Under the pieces are notes generated by a model. That model had not been told where the DNA came from, searched no databases, and saw nothing but the letters and a program-made list of their open reading frames with translations. Source: an uncultured Treponema sp. (GTDB lineage: Bacteria; Spirochaetota; Spirochaetia; Treponematales; Treponemataceae). From it: 5,428 nucleotides of DNA. A program made the translations under genes and the position numbers. Where the stretch lies: positions 1 through 5,428 of the forward strand of contig CAKZZK010000187.1 in the NCBI GenBank assembly GCA_937885235.1. The letters are read 5' to 3'. Shown piece after piece: positions 4,440-5,428 of the stretch (position 1 is the stretch's first letter; each line of letters opens with the position of its first letter).

Positions 4440-4468
4440 TTGAAACATAGGCGGATTTGTGGTATGCT
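4440..4468 (+). promoter_or_regulatory. Promoter of the response regulator gene
   Basis: TTGAAA (4440-4445) and TATGCT (4463-4468) are separated by 17 bases, and a TG-G preceding the -10 (4460-4462) makes it an extended -10. The predicted start near 4475 gives a leader of about 45 bases to the ATG at 4519. The spacer contains GATTTGTGG (4454-4462), the inverse of the motif at 4231-4239, abutting the -10. A protein bound there would block polymerase, consistent with negative autoregulation (inference). Confidence 0.62.
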
Positions 4469-4518
4469 TTTCATGGATTATTATCGCATTTTACGTTTTG
4501 ATAGAAAGAGATTTTTAT

Positions 4519-5223
4519 ATGGCAACAGCGAAAAATGTATTAGTCATTGACGATGAAGCGATGATCCGTGAATCGGTTTCCGCATATATAACAAAACAAG
4601 GCTACCATGTGTTTGCTGCCGCAGATGGCAAAGAGGCGCTTGAGATTTTTCAGGAACACCCCATCATGTTTATAATTCTGGACTTAATGCTGCCGGGTAT
4701 GTCGGGCGAAGAAATCTGTCAGGTGATACGTAAACAGTCAAGAGTACCGATCATTATGCTGACGGCCAAGACACAGGAAAATGATGTGCTGAATGGCTTG
4801 AGCATCGGTGCGGATGACTATGTAACAAAGCCCTTTAGTGTGAAACAGCTATATGCCCGTATGGAGGTCATTCTGCGCCGGACGGCTGATGATCTGAAGC
4901 CACTGGCGGAAAAATTTTCATGGAATGACAACGACCTGCAAATTGACTTTGAGCATAACGAAGTAAGGAAACAGGGGGAGCTTTTGAGCCTGACTCCCAG
5001 TGAGTGGAAGATCCTCTCTGCTATGATCAAATACCCGAAAAAGGTTTTTATACGGGATGATTTGATTGACCTTGTTTTTGGCCCAGATTTTGACGGCTAT
5101 GACCGTGTGATTGACACTCATATTAAAAATCTCCGCAGAAAAGTGGAAACCGACCCAAAGAGTCCGATTTATGTAAAAACCGTTCACGGTTTGGGCTATA
5201 AATTCGGAGGTGAGGTAAATTGA
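4519..5223 (+). CDS. OmpR/PhoB-family response regulator transcription factor
   Basis: The 234-residue protein has the standard two-domain layout. The receiver domain spans residues 5-120 with the acidic pair Asp11-Asp12, phosphoacceptor Asp55 in LDLMLPG, switch Thr82, Tyr101 and conserved Lys104 in KPF. The winged-helix DNA-binding domain spans about 138-232, with SLTPSEWKIL, the recognition segment VIDTHIKNLRRKVE and the closing VKTVHGLGYKF hairpin. Phosphorylated by its sensor kinase it should bind direct repeats with an 11-base period. The ATG at 4519 is chosen because MATAKNVLVIDDE is the usual family start; an in-frame start at 4459 (read as M) would add 20 hydrophobic residues, lies upstream of the -10 box and so would not be transcribed from it. 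The ribosome binding site (GAAAGAG) is modest. The stop overlaps the kinase start by four bases (TTGA). The target genes are not visible here. Confidence 0.95.
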   Translation: MATAKNVLVIDDEAMIRESVSAYITKQGYHVFAAADGKEALEIFQEHPIMFIILDLMLPGMSGEEICQVIRKQSRVPIIMLTAKTQENDVLNGLSIGADDYVTKPFSVKQLYARMEVILRRTADDLKPLAEKFSWNDNDLQIDFEHNEVRKQGELLSLTPSEWKILSAMIKYPKKVFIRDDLIDLVFGPDFDGYDRVIDTHIKNLRRKVETDPKSPIYVKTVHGLGYKFGGEVN

Positions 5224-5399
5224 GGTGGCAAAGTCTCCGTTCTACCCTTGCTATCCGCTTTGTGTTGCTGGTGCTGCTTGCCATTTCCTTAATCAGCATC
5301 GCTGCCAACATTATGATCAGCCGTGAGTTTGAGGAATATGTGAAAGAGCAGCAGGAATTAGAGGCAGGGCAACCGCATTATAGTTGCTGTAGAGCATAA
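5220..5399 (+). pseudogene. Truncated sensor histidine kinase (N-terminal fragment)
   Basis: A TTG start at 5220 overlaps the regulator stop and has GGAGG at 5206-5210, nine bases upstream. The first 49 residues read like a typical kinase start: a basic N-terminus (MRWQSLRSTLAIR), a transmembrane helix (about 13-32) and then the periplasm-facing helix EFEEYVKEQQELEA. After residue 49 the likeness ends; ten unrelated residues follow (GQPHYSCCRA) and TAA at 5397-5399 closes the frame. No further sensor, HAMP, HisKA or ATPase domain can be encoded from this frame. The gene is therefore cut by an insertion or deletion with its junction near 5364-5368, or shifted there. The window ends 29 bases later, so I cannot tell whether the rest lies beyond. 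As it stands the regulator lacks an intact adjacent partner. Confidence 0.72.
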
Positions 5400-5428
5400 A
5401 GCAGGCATTTTTCGCTTTTTGAGCAAAG
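5362..5428 (+). other. Open frame past the kinase break, running off the right edge
   Basis: In the frame shifted by one from the kinase, the sequence is open from 5362 to the window end, encoding RQGNRIIVAVEHKAGIFRFL then SK. It looks coding in composition but matches no family I recognise and has no start. It may be the body of a gene fused to the kinase fragment by deletion or frameshift, or the edge of an inserted element. The minus strand is also open here, so direction is uncertain. Confidence 0.22.

Noticed and set aside
4173..4448. 91-codon minus-strand hydrophobic frame
   Set aside because: It is antisense to the small membrane protein, whose ribosome binding site is much better; the hydrophobicity reflects A/T-rich complement.
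4440..4560. TTG-initiated frame downstream of AAAGGAG (about 4420-4427)
   Set aside because: It overlaps the regulator promoter and start, yields an unremarkable basic peptide and starts at the -35 box itself.

Overview
The window looks like DNA from an anaerobic Gram-positive-lineage bacterium (Bacillota). A Negativicutes or clostridial host is my best guess, from the protein flavour of the HicB, ManA and OmpR-type regulator and from AGGAGG-type ribosome binding sites. I cannot name the species. The window is a mosaic: a G+C-rich housekeeping block (about 1444-3862) sits between two visibly A+T-richer accessory regions that carry broken genes.

Left region (1-1443). The C-terminus of a probable radical SAM/SPASM protein runs in from the left edge. 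It converges on a minus-strand hicA-hicB toxin-antitoxin unit with a good promoter and a candidate operator. The antitoxin hicB is intact, but hicA carries a one-base frameshift. Upstream lies a short peptide frame that matches the C-terminal end of CHAT-domain proteins (probable remnant), then a 70-bp imperfect inverted repeat. The most striking non-coding element follows: five 22-bp tandem units with a palindromic core, just upstream of deoD.

Central block (1444-3862). deoD (purine nucleoside phosphorylase), an NDP-sugar pyrophosphorylase-like nucleotidyltransferase and manA (class I mannose-6-phosphate isomerase) form a tight operon: a 4-base ATGA overlap, then a 2-base gap. All three act on phosphorylated sugars or nucleosides, but no single pathway is obvious.

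Right region (3863-5428). A structured GC-rich stretch follows manA. Next come a promoter-like site and a strong intrinsic terminator that points leftwards. A two-component module follows: a 43-aa single-pass membrane protein, an OmpR-family response regulator with its own promoter, and the first about 49 codons of a sensor kinase. The kinase reading frame then runs into unrelated sequence and stops at 5399. A 9-bp motif occurs in opposite orientations upstream of the small protein gene and inside the regulator promoter, which suggests autoregulation. Frameshifted, remnant and truncated genes on both sides suggest that the flanks are decaying or mobile DNA.
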